This document shows positions 23,673-32,755 of a DNA stretch of 45,535 nucleotides, piece after piece. Source of the DNA: Desulfobacterales bacterium (lineage in GTDB: Bacteria; Desulfobacterota; DSM-4660; Desulfatiglandales; Desulfatiglandaceae); NCBI GenBank assembly GCA_027027005.1, contig JALVMN010000072.1:1-45535 (forward strand), written 5' to 3'. The position numbers were made by a program, and so were the translations under genes. A model generated the notes under the pieces. That model ran no database searches. It worked only from the letters and a program-made list of their open reading frames with translations, and had not been told where the DNA came from. Position 1 is the stretch's first letter, and the number at the start of each line of letters is the position of its first letter.

Positions 23673-25043
23673 ATGGCCAGTACCATTCTGGTGGTGGACG
23701 ACGAACAAAGCATCCTGGATTCCCTAGAAGGTATCCTGGGCGACGAGGGCTACGAGGTGGTGAAGGCCCTTAGCGGCCCTGAAGCCCTTGACAAGATAAA
23801 GGAAACAATTCCTGACCTGGTTCTGTTGGACATCTGGATGCCGGGGATGGACGGGATCGACACCCTGGTTAAGATAAAGGAAAAATATCCCGCCCTCCAG
23901 GTGGTTATGATGTCTGGCCACGGCACCATAGAGACTGCTGTAAAGGCCACCAAGCTGGGCGCCTATGACTTCATTGAAAAACCGCTCTCCCTTGAAAAAC
24001 TTCTCCTCACCATCAACAATGCCCTCGATTATTACAGGCTGTCACAAGAGGTGAGCCTGTTAAAGGAGAAACAGAAAAAACAATATACCATTACCGGCAA
24101 AAGCCCTGTCATAGTGAGGCTCAAGGAACAGATAACAAAGGTGGCGCCCACAGATGCCTGGGTCCTCATCATGGGTGAAAACGGGACAGGGAAGGAACTC
24201 GTGGCCCATACCATACACCGGCTCAGCCCCAGGAATGCCAAGCCAATGGTTGAGGTCAATTGCGCGGCCATTCCAGAAGACCTGATTGAGAGCGAACTCT
24301 TCGGCCACGAAAAGGGCGCCTTTACCGGGGCCTCCACCATGCGGAAAGGCAAATTTGACCTTGCCCACAAGGGGACCATTTTCCTTGACGAAATAGGGGA
24401 CATGAGCCTCAAGGCCCAATCCAAGGTCCTGAGGTTGCTCCAAGAGCAGAAGTTTGAAAGGGTGGGAGGCACCAAGACCATTGAGGTGGATGTGAGGGTG
24501 ATCGCCGCCACCAACAAGGACCTGGAGGAGGAGATAAAAAAGGGAAATTTCAGGGAAGACCTCTATTATAGGGTGAACGTGATCCCGCTTAAGGTCCCCC
24601 CTCTGAGAGAGCGGGTGGAGGATATCCCTGAACTGGTCAATGTGTTTATCAAAGAGTTCTCGCTTCTCACCAATATTCAGCCAAAGAGATTTTCAGACGG
24701 AGCCCTTGAGCTACTGATGCAATATCATTGGCCGGGGAATGTCAGGGAATTGAAGAACCTAGTGGAGCGGATGATGATTCTGTCACCCTCTGAAGTGATT
24801 GAGGCCGACGATATACCTGCCCCCTTCAACCAGCACTCACCTAGAAAAGGGGAGTTTGACCCCACCTTGCTCGGCAACTCCCTGAAAGAGGCAAAAAAGG
24901 AGTTTGAAAAGGCCTTTCTGGAGCGCAAGTTGAAGCAATTCAACTGGAATATCTCCCAGACTGCAGAGGCCATAGGCATAGAGAGGAGCAACCTGCATAA
25001 GAAGATAAAGCTCTATGGACTGGACTCCGGGGGAGGGAGATGA
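23673..25043 (+). CDS. Sigma-54-dependent response regulator, NtrC/NtrX type
   Basis: Transcription activator that uses ATP hydrolysis to open sigma-54 promoters. The 456-residue protein has a receiver domain with phospho-acceptor Asp53 (VLLDIWMPGMDG), an AAA+ domain with Walker A GENGTGKE (about 168-175), the sigma-54 contacting GAFTGA loop (215-220), Walker B GTIFLDE and the second-region-of-homology RVIAATNKDL, and a Fis-type helix-turn-helix at the C-terminus (NISQTAEAIGIERSNLHKKIKLYGL). The receiver and linker resemble NtrX. No histidine kinase is nearby, so its partner is elsewhere. It follows lpxB by six bases, and its 3' end overlaps engB on the other strand by 31 bases. Confidence 0.92.
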   Translation: MASTILVVDDEQSILDSLEGILGDEGYEVVKALSGPEALDKIKETIPDLVLLDIWMPGMDGIDTLVKIKEKYPALQVVMMSGHGTIETAVKATKLGAYDFIEKPLSLEKLLLTINNALDYYRLSQEVSLLKEKQKKQYTITGKSPVIVRLKEQITKVAPTDAWVLIMGENGTGKELVAHTIHRLSPRNAKPMVEVNCAAIPEDLIESELFGHEKGAFTGASTMRKGKFDLAHKGTIFLDEIGDMSLKAQSKVLRLLQEQKFERVGGTKTIEVDVRVIAATNKDLEEEIKKGNFREDLYYRVNVIPLKVPPLRERVEDIPELVNVFIKEFSLLTNIQPKRFSDGALELLMQYHWPGNVRELKNLVERMMILSPSEVIEADDIPAPFNQHSPRKGEFDPTLLGNSLKEAKKEFEKAFLERKLKQFNWNISQTAEAIGIERSNLHKKIKLYGLDSGGGR

Positions 25044-25621
25044 GCGCCGAAGCAGATCTCTTCCAACTCCTGCCAAAGTTCCTCCCGCCCCTCTCTGGTC
25101 TTGGCCGAAAAGAGTAAGGGCTCCCCGGGGTAAACTTCCTTGATGGATGAGGATATGCCTTTGGCTGCCTCTCGGGCCCTCGAGCGTGAGACCTTGTCCA
25201 CCTTTGTAACTACCACCAATGACCTGATGCCATGGTGGGCGAGCCAGTTGAGTAGATCCACATCGTCGGGGTCGGCCCCCCTGCGAACATCGAGTATTAC
25301 CACCACTCCCTTCAGGTTTGATCGTGTCTTGAGGTAGGTCTCTACCATGTTGCGCCAGGATTTCTTGATCTTCACCGGCACCTTTGCAAATCCGTACCCA
25401 GGAAGGTCCACCAGGTACAATTTGCCATTTAAGAGAAAGAAGTTTATGGCCTGGGTCCTGCCAGGCCTCGAGCTGGTCTTGGCCAGGCCTCTGCGGTTGA
25501 CCAGAGTATTTATTAGCGACGATTTGCCCACATTGGATCTCCCGGCAAAGGCCACTTCGGGGAGATCTGCTGGAGGGTAGTCTTTGGGAGTGCGGGCCGA
25601 TACCAAGAATCTTGCATCCAT
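25013..25621 (-). CDS. engB: Ribosome biogenesis GTPase EngB/YsxC
   Basis: Essential GTPase that helps assemble the large ribosomal subunit. The 202-residue protein has G1 FAGRSNVGKSSLINTLV (about 25-41), the switch region with KTSSRPGRTQAINF, G3 DLPGYGFAKV, G4 VTKVDK and the G5-like LLFSAKTREG; length is normal. The start ATG follows the aminotransferase stop with no gap (TAG then ATG), so translation is likely coupled. Its last ten codons overlap the convergent response-regulator gene. Confidence 0.95.
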   Translation of the reverse strand: MDARFLVSARTPKDYPPADLPEVAFAGRSNVGKSSLINTLVNRRGLAKTSSRPGRTQAINFFLLNGKLYLVDLPGYGFAKVPVKIKKSWRNMVETYLKTRSNLKGVVVILDVRRGADPDDVDLLNWLAHHGIRSLVVVTKVDKVSRSRAREAAKGISSSIKEVYPGEPLLFSAKTREGREELWQELEEICFGAHLPPPESSP

Positions 25622-26791
25622 CTACCGGACACCCAGGTATCTTTCAATTCTATCCAGTCCTTCCTTTATGTTTTCCAGGGAATTCGCATAAGAAAATCTC
25701 AGGTAACCTTCTGCATTGGCCCCAAAGTCTATGCCAGGGCTCACGCCTACATGGGCATTTTCAAGTATTTCAAAGGCCAGCTCATAGGAGTTTTCTGAAA
25801 GGTGTCTGGCATTGGCAAGGATATAAAACGCGCCCTTTGGCTCCACCTTTATGCCAAATCCCATGTCACGCAACCTGGCCAACATATATCTTCGCCGCTC
25901 ATTATAAGTTTTTTTCATCCTTTCCACATCGGGCCCGGCCTCCTTGAGGGCAGCCAGCCCTGCCCACTGGGAGATGCTTCCGGCTGATATGAAAAAGTTT
26001 TGCTGGAGCTTTTGAAGCGGCCTCATAAATGGTCTTGGTGCAATAATATAACCAAGGCGCCATCCGGTCATGGCGTATAGCTTTGAGAATCCGTTAAGCA
26101 CAAAGGCCTTGTCTGTGAATTCAAGGATACTGTGTTCCGTGGCTTCATAGACCAAGCCGTGATAAATTTCATCAGATATAATGTAAGGGCCGAGGCCTGC
26201 GATCTCCTCCATCCTTTCAGGTGAGAGGAGATTTCCAGTGGGATTGGATGGAGAATTTATGAGAATGGCCTTGGTCTTGGGTGTGATCTTCTCCCTTATC
26301 ATCTCCGGCCTCAGTTGAAATCCGTCATCTTCAAAAACCTTGACGAATACCGGATTTGCCCCCAGAAATCTTGCAAAATTGGGGTAGCAGGGATAGTGGG
26401 GATCAGACATGATTATCTCTTCCCCAGGCTCCATCAGGGCTGAAAATATCAGGAAGAGGGCAGGGGAGGTGCCTGAGGTGACCATGATCTGATCAGGGGT
26501 TATATTGACCCGGTACTTCTCGTAATAGTGCTCACATATGGCCTCCCTGAGCTCCAGTATCCCCAGGCTATGGGTATAATGGGTCTCCCCCCGGTTCATG
26601 GCCCCCATGGCTGCGCGACACGCACACTCAGGCGTGGTAAAGTCGGGTTCTCCTATCTCCAGGTGAATGATATGGTGCCCTGACCTTTCAAGGGAGTGGG
26701 CCCTTTCCAGGACATCCATGACTATGAAAGGGGGGATCTCTACGGCCCTGTTTGACACATGGGATGAGAGAGCATTGGAACCATCACTCAT
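25622..26791 (-). CDS. PLP-dependent aminotransferase, class I/II (aspartate aminotransferase-like)
   Basis: Fold-type I aminotransferase of 389 residues, probably acting on aspartate or another amino acid with 2-oxoglutarate. The catalytic lysine is Lys237 in NGFSKLYAMTGWRLGY, with the Asp207-Glu-x-Tyr210 pair (ISDEIYHGL) that holds the cofactor, the INSPSNPTGN motif (about 178-187) and Arg in FSYANS (about 369) that binds the substrate carboxylate. Substrate cannot be fixed; aspartate, alanine, methionine or aromatic substrates occur in this subgroup. It overlaps the TPR lipoprotein gene by four bases (ATGA) and abuts engB. Confidence 0.88.
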   Translation of the reverse strand: MSDGSNALSSHVSNRAVEIPPFIVMDVLERAHSLERSGHHIIHLEIGEPDFTTPECACRAAMGAMNRGETHYTHSLGILELREAICEHYYEKYRVNITPDQIMVTSGTSPALFLIFSALMEPGEEIIMSDPHYPCYPNFARFLGANPVFVKVFEDDGFQLRPEMIREKITPKTKAILINSPSNPTGNLLSPERMEEIAGLGPYIISDEIYHGLVYEATEHSILEFTDKAFVLNGFSKLYAMTGWRLGYIIAPRPFMRPLQKLQQNFFISAGSISQWAGLAALKEAGPDVERMKKTYNERRRYMLARLRDMGFGIKVEPKGAFYILANARHLSENSYELAFEILENAHVGVSPGIDFGANAEGYLRFSYANSLENIKEGLDRIERYLGVR

Positions 26792-27573
26792 TTTTCCAAC
26801 TCCCCAGGCTTAATCTTTAATCCATCCAGGAGGTTTTTGGCCTCTCGACCATAAGGACCATCTTTGTCGAGCTCTATTACTTTCAAAAGTTCTCTTTCCG
26901 CCTCCCTTTCCAGGCCCATGGTGAGGTAGAGCCTGGCAAGATGGAGGCGTGGGGCAGGGGCATCAGGTGCATACTTTATGGCGTGTTTAAACGCCTCTTC
27001 GGCCTCGTCCCACCTCTTGAGGGCCTGATAGGCAAGCCCCAGGTTATCATATGCAGGGGCATAATCTCGGAGGTGTCTGAGGGCCTTACGGTAGTAAACT
27101 ATGGCCTCTTCATATTCACCTTTCAGGTGGTATACCGTGCCCAGGTTTGTGTACGCGACGTAAGGGGTTGGATAATAGACGTTTTCGGCTGCCCGCCTGA
27201 AACACTCAATGGCCTTGTCCCATTCTTTGGTGAGGATGTACACAGTGCCCAGATTGTTTTCAGCTTCCGGATAGTTTGGTTTTAGTTCCAGGGCCTTTTT
27301 GAAGTGTCTGATTGCCTCCTGAGGCCTTCCCATATCCCGGTAGGCAAGGCCGATTGAATTTTGGATCCGGGCACTTGTGGGGTCCAGGGAGGCAGCCTCC
27401 AGCAATTCCTTGAGTCCAGCCTCCAGTCTTCCCTCCTGGATAAGGGCATTGCCCAGGGATTCTTTGGCACGGGCCTTCTTGAGCCTCACCCCTGCATCTT
27501 GCCCTGTTGTGGCACATGAACACAGGAATACCAGGCTGACCAGCAGGGACAATGTCATATGCCATCTTTTCAT
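26788..27573 (-). CDS. TPR-repeat lipoprotein (PilF/PilW-like)
   Basis: Lipoprotein of 261 residues with a signal peptide and lipobox L-C-S-C (lipidated Cys at about 20), followed by about six tetratricopeptide repeats from residue ~38 to ~250 (for example RIQNSIGLAYRDMGRPQEAI and PEAENNLGTVYILTKEWDKAI). TPR lipoproteins of this shape include PilF/PilW, which pilots type IV pilus secretins, and others of unknown role. No pilus genes are in the window, so the pilus function is not supported here. It lies nine bases after hisG and overlaps the aminotransferase gene by four bases. Confidence 0.82.
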   Translation of the reverse strand: MKRWHMTLSLLVSLVFLCSCATTGQDAGVRLKKARAKESLGNALIQEGRLEAGLKELLEAASLDPTSARIQNSIGLAYRDMGRPQEAIRHFKKALELKPNYPEAENNLGTVYILTKEWDKAIECFRRAAENVYYPTPYVAYTNLGTVYHLKGEYEEAIVYYRKALRHLRDYAPAYDNLGLAYQALKRWDEAEEAFKHAIKYAPDAPAPRLHLARLYLTMGLEREAERELLKVIELDKDGPYGREAKNLLDGLKIKPGELEK

Positions 27574-27582
27574 TCCATCCCC

Positions 27583-28455
27583 CTATATCACCTTGTTGAG
27601 CGGATATTCTATGATCCCCTGTGCCCCGGCCTGAATCAGCCTTGGGATCAATTCCCTTACAAAATCCTTTGCCACCACCACCTCCACCGAGACCCAGCTG
27701 GAATTGTGGAGCCCTGCGATGGTAGGGGCATTCAGGCTTGGGAGGAGCTCTATTACCCTGTCCACGTCCTTGAGCTGGACATTCATCTTGAGTCCCACCA
27801 TTCCTTCGGCCCTGAGGGCCCCCTGGAGCAAGAGATAGATTTCTTCAATTTTCTGCTTTTTCCAGGGGTCCTTGTATGAATCCGGATTGGCGATGAACTG
27901 GGTGTTGGTCTGCATCAGCTCGTGTATGATCTTGAGGCCATGGGCCCTTATGGTGCTCCCGGTCTCAGTGACCTCCACAACCGCGTCGGCAAGTCCCGAG
28001 ACCACCTTTGCCTCGGTGGCGCCCCAGGAGAATTCCACCTCCACATCAATATTTCGCTCGGCAAAATATCTCTTGGTGAAATTTACAAGCTCGGTGGCTA
28101 TCTTCTTTCCCCTTAAATCCTCCAGGGTCTTTATGTCCGAGTCGGCCCTTACTGCCAGGACCCAGCGGGCAGGGTTTTGGCTCACCTTGGAATAAATGAG
28201 GTCACCGATTACCACCACCCGGGACTCGTTTTCTTCAATCCAGTCCCTCCCGGTAAGCCCTGCATCCAGGGTCCCGTTTTCCACGTATCTGGACATCTCT
28301 TGGGCGCGGCAGATGGAGCACTCGATGGTCTCGTCGTCAATGTCAGGGAAATAGCTCCTGGAATTTACCCTGATCTTCCAGCCTGATTTTTCAAAGAGAT
28401 TAATAGTGGCGTTTTGAAGACTGCCTTTGGGGATACCGAGTTTGAGTTTCTTCAT
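27583..28455 (-). CDS. hisG: ATP phosphoribosyltransferase, long form HisG
   Basis: First, feedback-regulated step of histidine synthesis (ATP + PRPP to phosphoribosyl-ATP). The 290-residue protein begins [23 protein letters not shown], has [12 protein letters not shown] and the PRPP-binding segment [19 protein letters not shown] (about 166-184), and carries the extra C-terminal ACT-like regulatory domain (about 215-290: [30 protein letters not shown]). Being the long form, it should bind histidine itself and not need HisZ. It overlaps hisI by four bases. Confidence 0.95.
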   Translation of the reverse strand: MKKLKLGIPKGSLQNATINLFEKSGWKIRVNSRSYFPDIDDETIECSICRAQEMSRYVENGTLDAGLTGRDWIEENESRVVVIGDLIYSKVSQNPARWVLAVRADSDIKTLEDLRGKKIATELVNFTKRYFAERNIDVEVEFSWGATEAKVVSGLADAVVEVTETGSTIRAHGLKIIHELMQTNTQFIANPDSYKDPWKKQKIEEIYLLLQGALRAEGMVGLKMNVQLKDVDRVIELLPSLNAPTIAGLHNSSWVSVEVVVAKDFVRELIPRLIQAGAQGIIEYPLNKVI

Positions 28456-28835
28456 TTTCCATATACCTTCCGCGGATCAAATATTTTCTTTCCGAATGGG
28501 ATTAACTTATCACCCTCCACCTTTCTGTAAAAACAGCTCCTGTAGCCAGTGTGACACGCAGCACCTCCCACTTGTTCCACCTTGAAGACCACTGTGTCGT
28601 TGTCACAATCAACCAAGATCTCCTTGATTTTTTGCACATGGCCCGAGCTGGCCCCCTTATGCCAGAGTTCATTGCGGGAGCGGCTCCAGTAGTGGGCCTC
28701 TCGCGTCTCAAGCGTCTTGGCCCATGCTTCCTGGTTGATGTAGGCCAGCATCAAGACCTCCAGCGATTCAGCGTCTTGAACGATTGCAGGCAATAGCCCC
28801 CCGCCCTTTTCAAAATCCAACTTTATTTCATCCAT
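28452..28835 (-). CDS. hisI: Phosphoribosyl-AMP cyclohydrolase HisI
   Basis: Third step of histidine synthesis: hydrolytic opening of the purine ring of PR-AMP. The 127-residue protein has [57 protein letters not shown], the [13 protein letters not shown] metal-site region and [12 protein letters not shown] with the zinc-binding cysteines. It is the stand-alone HisI form without HisE. ATG at 28835 is chosen because conserved sequence starts at [13 protein letters not shown]; a longer frame runs to 28925, but its first 30 residues look unrelated. Only hisI and hisG are here; the remaining his genes must be elsewhere. Confidence 0.93.
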   Translation of the reverse strand: MDEIKLDFEKGGGLLPAIVQDAESLEVLMLAYINQEAWAKTLETREAHYWSRSRNELWHKGASSGHVQKIKEILVDCDNDTVVFKVEQVGGAACHTGYRSCFYRKVEGDKLIPFGKKIFDPRKVYGK

Positions 28836-28940
28836 GTCCTTGAAACCTCGCTTGAATCCATCTGCACATTTGGCATGTTCAAAAATCCAGTGGAATTTAG
28901 CACTGTTTGGCAAGGGCAGCAACATAAAACAAGAAATTTC

Positions 28941-29984
28941 CTAGTTTCTCTTGCCGGCCAACTGTCCGCAGGCTGCCATGATGTCGGCACCCTTGCTCTT
29001 TCTCACAATGGCTGTTGTGTGCCTTGAGAGCAGTATCTCCTGGAACCGACTGATACTTTCACGGGAAGGTGGGGTGAGATCCAGTTCAGGATGAGGGTTT
29101 AGTGGGATCAGATTCACCTTTGCCCTTATCCCCTTGAGAAGTGTGACGAGTCTGTGGGCATCTTCAGGGCTGTCATTTACTCCATTTATGAGGACGTATT
29201 CAAAGGTGATCATCCTGCGGTTGGGCAAAGGGAATTCCCTGCAGGCCTTCATTAGCTCTTTGAGAGGAAACTTTCGGTTTACAGGCATCAAATGGTTTCG
29301 CACCTCATCAGTGGTAGCATTAAGTGATACTGCAAGATTAAGCGTTAACTCGTTGGAAAGTCGCCGTATTTTAGGGACGATGCCGCAGGTGGAAAGGGTG
29401 ACTTTGCGGTGGGAAAAATTCATCCCATCATCTGCCAAGAGATTCTTTAAGGCCTTGACAACTGCCTGGTAATTGGCCAAGGGCTCTCCCATTCCCATGA
29501 AAACGATGTTGGTTAACCCTCTCTTTTCACCATGCTCAGAAGCGCTCTCCAGTTCTCTTTTTGCAAAGATCACCTGTTCGATGATCTCAGCCGGGGTGAG
29601 GTTTCTCTTGAATCCCGCACGGGCAGTAAGGCAGAACCTGCATCCCATGGCACAGCCCACCTGGGAAGAGATGCAAAGGGTGTAGTGGTCACGCTCGGGG
29701 ATGAGCACTGATTCTATGAAGAACCCATCATCCAGTCGAAACAAGTACTTTCTGGTTCCATCGGAGGATTCCAGGGTCTCCACTGCCTCCAGGTGGTCTA
29801 TGGTGGCTCGGGAGGCCAGCATTTCGCGGGCAGGCTTTGCAAGATCCGTCATCTCATCAAAGGATTGGGCGAGTCGTTTGAAGAGCCAGTTTCGGATTTG
29901 TCTTGCCCTGTAAGGCTCCAATCCCAGGCCTCTAACCCACTCAATGGTTTCGCTGAGATCAAGCCCTTTGGGTTGGATCTTCAT
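28941..29984 (-). CDS. rlmN: 23S rRNA (and tRNA) adenine-C2 methyltransferase RlmN
   Basis: Radical-SAM enzyme that methylates A2503 of 23S rRNA and A37 of some tRNAs. The 347-residue protein has an N-terminal accessory domain, the cluster motif C-x3-C-x2-C in CAMGCRFC (Cys111, Cys115, Cys118), NIVFMGMGEPLANY, the SAM-binding STCG and SLNA segments, and a C-terminal Cys339 in MAACGQLAG that forms the methyl-transfer intermediate. ATG at 29984 is selected because homology begins at MKIQPKGLDL; a longer frame reaches 30104 but its first 40 residues read into the next gene. Its start lies 26 bases inside the 3' end of the ThyA-like gene. Confidence 0.95.
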   Translation of the reverse strand: MKIQPKGLDLSETIEWVRGLGLEPYRARQIRNWLFKRLAQSFDEMTDLAKPAREMLASRATIDHLEAVETLESSDGTRKYLFRLDDGFFIESVLIPERDHYTLCISSQVGCAMGCRFCLTARAGFKRNLTPAEIIEQVIFAKRELESASEHGEKRGLTNIVFMGMGEPLANYQAVVKALKNLLADDGMNFSHRKVTLSTCGIVPKIRRLSNELTLNLAVSLNATTDEVRNHLMPVNRKFPLKELMKACREFPLPNRRMITFEYVLINGVNDSPEDAHRLVTLLKGIRAKVNLIPLNPHPELDLTPPSRESISRFQEILLSRHTTAIVRKSKGADIMAACGQLAGKRN

Positions 29985-30669
29985 TACTACAATTGCCCTT
30001 GGATAGGGCTGAAGGGTTTTCACACATGGTCCTAAGCTTGGCCAGCTCCCAGACATAGTCATAGAGGTGAAGCCCCTTGCTGGCGGCGATAATCTCGCCG
30101 TCATCCACCCCTATGCTGGATGCCATGTATTCCTTCAGGAGCTGGATGGCCCCCAGATTGGCAGGGAACCCGTTCCAGAGGTCCCATGAGCGGAAGTAGA
30201 CGATGAAGTGGAGCTTTCCATCCTGGACCCTGGTATCAATACCTCTCAGACATGGCGGATCGGTGAGATAAATGGATTGAGGGTCTCCCACGGTCATATA
30301 GGCCTGATTGGTTGCATGGCCGTCCTCTTTGTACATGCGTATCACCTCTGCTATCTGATGCTCAAGGTATTGGCCGTATGTATAATCCTCGCCGGGCTGT
30401 TTTGCAGAGGTCATTAAGTATGGGAGGTATTCGTCCAGGTAGTCCTCAGGCACTGGATTGGGTATTCCCAGGGAAGGGGGGATATCTGGAAGTAGGGGAC
30501 GGACTCCTGGATACTTTATGTGGATGGTTATGTAGTCAAACTCAAGGCGTTTCTGGCCCTGATAGCTTCCCCTTTCAATCACATATTCCCTGCCTGTCTC
30601 AAGCAGCCTGTAAACGCATTGAAACCAGGCATCAGGAAGGTCTCTTGCCTGGATAAACTCTAGCCGCAT
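29959..30669 (-). CDS. Thymidylate synthase-like protein (methanogen type), atypical
   Basis: A 236-residue member of the ThyA fold family. Key residues keep exactly the E. coli spacing at an offset of six: Cys140 (catalytic, in DPPC), Arg160-Ser161, Asp163, Asn171, His201 and Tyr203 correspond to Cys146, Arg166, Ser167, Asp169, Asn177, His207 and Tyr209. However the paired arginines that bind the dUMP phosphate across the dimer (E. coli Arg126 and Arg127) are Thr120 and Asn121, the His after the Cys is Leu141, and the chain ends 35 residues after the His-Tyr motif instead of about 57. It resembles the short ThyA of methanogens. It may make dTMP with an unusual cofactor or modify another nucleotide; activity is unproven. 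Confidence 0.72.
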   Translation of the reverse strand: MRLEFIQARDLPDAWFQCVYRLLETGREYVIERGSYQGQKRLEFDYITIHIKYPGVRPLLPDIPPSLGIPNPVPEDYLDEYLPYLMTSAKQPGEDYTYGQYLEHQIAEVIRMYKEDGHATNQAYMTVGDPQSIYLTDPPCLRGIDTRVQDGKLHFIVYFRSWDLWNGFPANLGAIQLLKEYMASSIGVDDGEIIAASKGLHLYDYVWELAKLRTMCENPSALSKGNCSNEDPTQRA

Positions 30670-30771
30670 GGGTCAGCCCCCTTTTGTATCGAGTTTTGTT
30701 ATTAGTGTTACCTTTGCACTGGGAATCGTCAAGGAGAAATTTTCTTTATTCGTTTCCACCAAGGGACTATA

Positions 30772-30801
30772 TTCTGCCTCCCACTTGACCAGGAGGCAGA
30801 A
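30772..30801. repeat. Perfect 10-bp inverted repeat, candidate operator at hbd
   Basis: TTCTGCCTCC (30772-30781) and GGAGGCAGAA (30792-30801) are perfect inverted copies separated by ten bases. There is no T-run, so it is not an intrinsic terminator on either strand. It covers the -35 box of the candidate hbd promoter, the position expected of a repressor operator. The regulator is not identifiable here. Confidence 0.5.
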
Positions 30802-30813
30802 ACCGAGTAGATT
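30785..30813 (+). promoter_or_regulatory. Candidate sigma-70 promoter for hbd
   Basis: TTGACC (30785-30790), a 17-base spacer and TAGATT (30808-30813), matching the consensus at five and four positions. Transcription would begin near 30820, 33 bases before the ATG. The inverted repeat at 30772-30801 lies across its -35 box. Confidence 0.55.
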
Positions 30814-30852
30814 TCCAGGCGCCAGATAAACTTGGAGGAAGGGAGGAAAGAG

Positions 30853-31704
<852 letters not shown>

Positions 31705-31732
31705 TCTCTCGATTGGAGAGCACAGCTTGTCC

Positions 31733-31761
31733 TTGCAAAAGGCGACGGCCTTTAGTATTGT
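31733..31761 (+). promoter_or_regulatory. Possible promoter for the receiver-domain gene
   Basis: TTGCAA (31733-31738), a 17-base spacer and TATTGT (31756-31761), four matches in the -10 and four in the -35. A 6-bp hairpin AAAGGC/GCCTTT (31738-31753) lies inside the spacer, so the stretch might instead be a weak terminator for hbd. Confidence 0.3.
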
Positions 31762-31843
31762 AAATGATTAAATTGCATTCGGGATCTGTGAGTGGAACGG
31801 ACAATGGTTGTGGGGCCTTAACCCAAGACCAGGAGAAGATATC

Positions 31844-32242
31844 ATGGCAAAGATCCTTATCGTGGATGACGAGGAGCACATCAGGTTCCTTTATTCCGAG
31901 GAGTTGACCGAGGCAGGCTACGAGGTGATAACCGCTGACAGTGGTTACAAGCTGCTGGAGCGGATAGAGGAAGAAAAGCCAGACCTTGTGGTGCTTGATA
32001 TCAAGATGGTGGATTACAATGGGTTGGATCTGCTCCAGGACATCAGAAACAAGTTCTACAATCTGCCTGTGGTCCTTTGCACTGCCTATGACACCTTTAA
32101 GGAGGACATGAAGTCCATTGCCGCTGATTTCTATGTTATCAAGTCCTTTGACCTCACCGAACTGAAAAACAAGATTGCCATGGCACTAGAGGCCAGCTCG
32201 GGCATGGAGGAAGAGGAGTCATCAGAAGAGGCCCAGGAATAG
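31844..32242 (+). CDS. Single-domain response regulator (receiver only)
   Basis: A stand-alone receiver domain of 132 residues. The acidic pair Asp8-Asp9 (LIVDDEEHIR), phospho-acceptor Asp52 (VVLDIKM), Thr80 and Lys100 are all present, so it should be phosphorylated by a histidine kinase. The residue after the lysine is Ser instead of the usual Pro (VIKSFD). It ends in an acidic tail rich in Glu (about 115-132) with no output domain. ATG at 31844 is preferred to the in-frame start at 31808 because AGGAG lies about eight bases upstream and the domain begins with MAKILIVDDE. Partner kinase and target are unknown; no chemotaxis genes are near. Confidence 0.88.
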   Translation: MAKILIVDDEEHIRFLYSEELTEAGYEVITADSGYKLLERIEEEKPDLVVLDIKMVDYNGLDLLQDIRNKFYNLPVVLCTAYDTFKEDMKSIAADFYVIKSFDLTELKNKIAMALEASSGMEEEESSEEAQE

Positions 32243-32251
32243 GGTTTAGGA

Positions 32252-32722
32252 CTACTTGTGGTATTTTTCGCCCTTCATTATGGTAAAGGCCCTGTAGATC
32301 TGCTCCAGAAGAACCAGTCTCGCCATTTCATGGGTCAAGGTCATGGGGCTGAGTGCCAATTTTTCGTCTGCTTGGTCGAGTAATGATTGATGTAACCCCA
32401 GAGGCCCTCCCATAACAAAGCTCAAGGGTTTGCCGCTCATTGTCCATCGCTCCAGTTGCCTGGAAAATCCCATAGAATCCAGGAACCTACCCCGGGCATC
32501 CAGAACTATGACAAGATCGTTTTCCCTTACCTGCCTTTTTATCTGCTCTGCCTCCTTTTTGAGGATTTCCTCTTCAGCCCTTCCCCGGGTAATTGGAATG
32601 GGTTTGAGTTGGATCCATTCGGTTCCGATGTAGTGCCTGATCCTTTCAAGGTAAAATCGCTCCCCCTCCCTGATAAAGGGGGCCTTTGTGCGACCCACCA
32701 CTATGAACTTGAGTTTTGCCAT
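32252..32722 (-). CDS. rlmH: 23S rRNA pseudouridine-1915 N3-methyltransferase RlmH
   Basis: SPOUT-class methyltransferase acting on pseudouridine 1915 in helix 69 of 23S rRNA. The 156-residue protein has the RlmH pattern: KFIVVGRTKAPFIREG near the N-terminus, LDARGRFLDSMGFSRQLE, the knot region SFVMGGPLGLHQSLLDQAD (about 101-119), LALSPMTLTHEMARLVLLEQIYRAFTI and the KGEKYHK C-terminus. Length is usual. It lies 33 bases after thrC on the same strand and converges with the receiver-domain gene, with nine bases between their stops. Confidence 0.95.
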   Translation of the reverse strand: MAKLKFIVVGRTKAPFIREGERFYLERIRHYIGTEWIQLKPIPITRGRAEEEILKKEAEQIKRQVRENDLVIVLDARGRFLDSMGFSRQLERWTMSGKPLSFVMGGPLGLHQSLLDQADEKLALSPMTLTHEMARLVLLEQIYRAFTIMKGEKYHK

Positions 32723-32755
32723 TTTGTTTCAAGTGCCTCTGGAGCAGGGGGCGGT

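Noticed and set aside
26788-27573. PilF/PilW type IV pilus pilotin call for the TPR lipoprotein
   Set aside because: Only the general TPR lipoprotein layout is visible and no pilus genes are near, so a pilus function is not claimed.
30004-30104. Longer rlmN starting at 30104
   Set aside because: The first 40 residues lie in the coding region of the ThyA-like gene and do not match RlmN; the family N-terminus begins at 29984.
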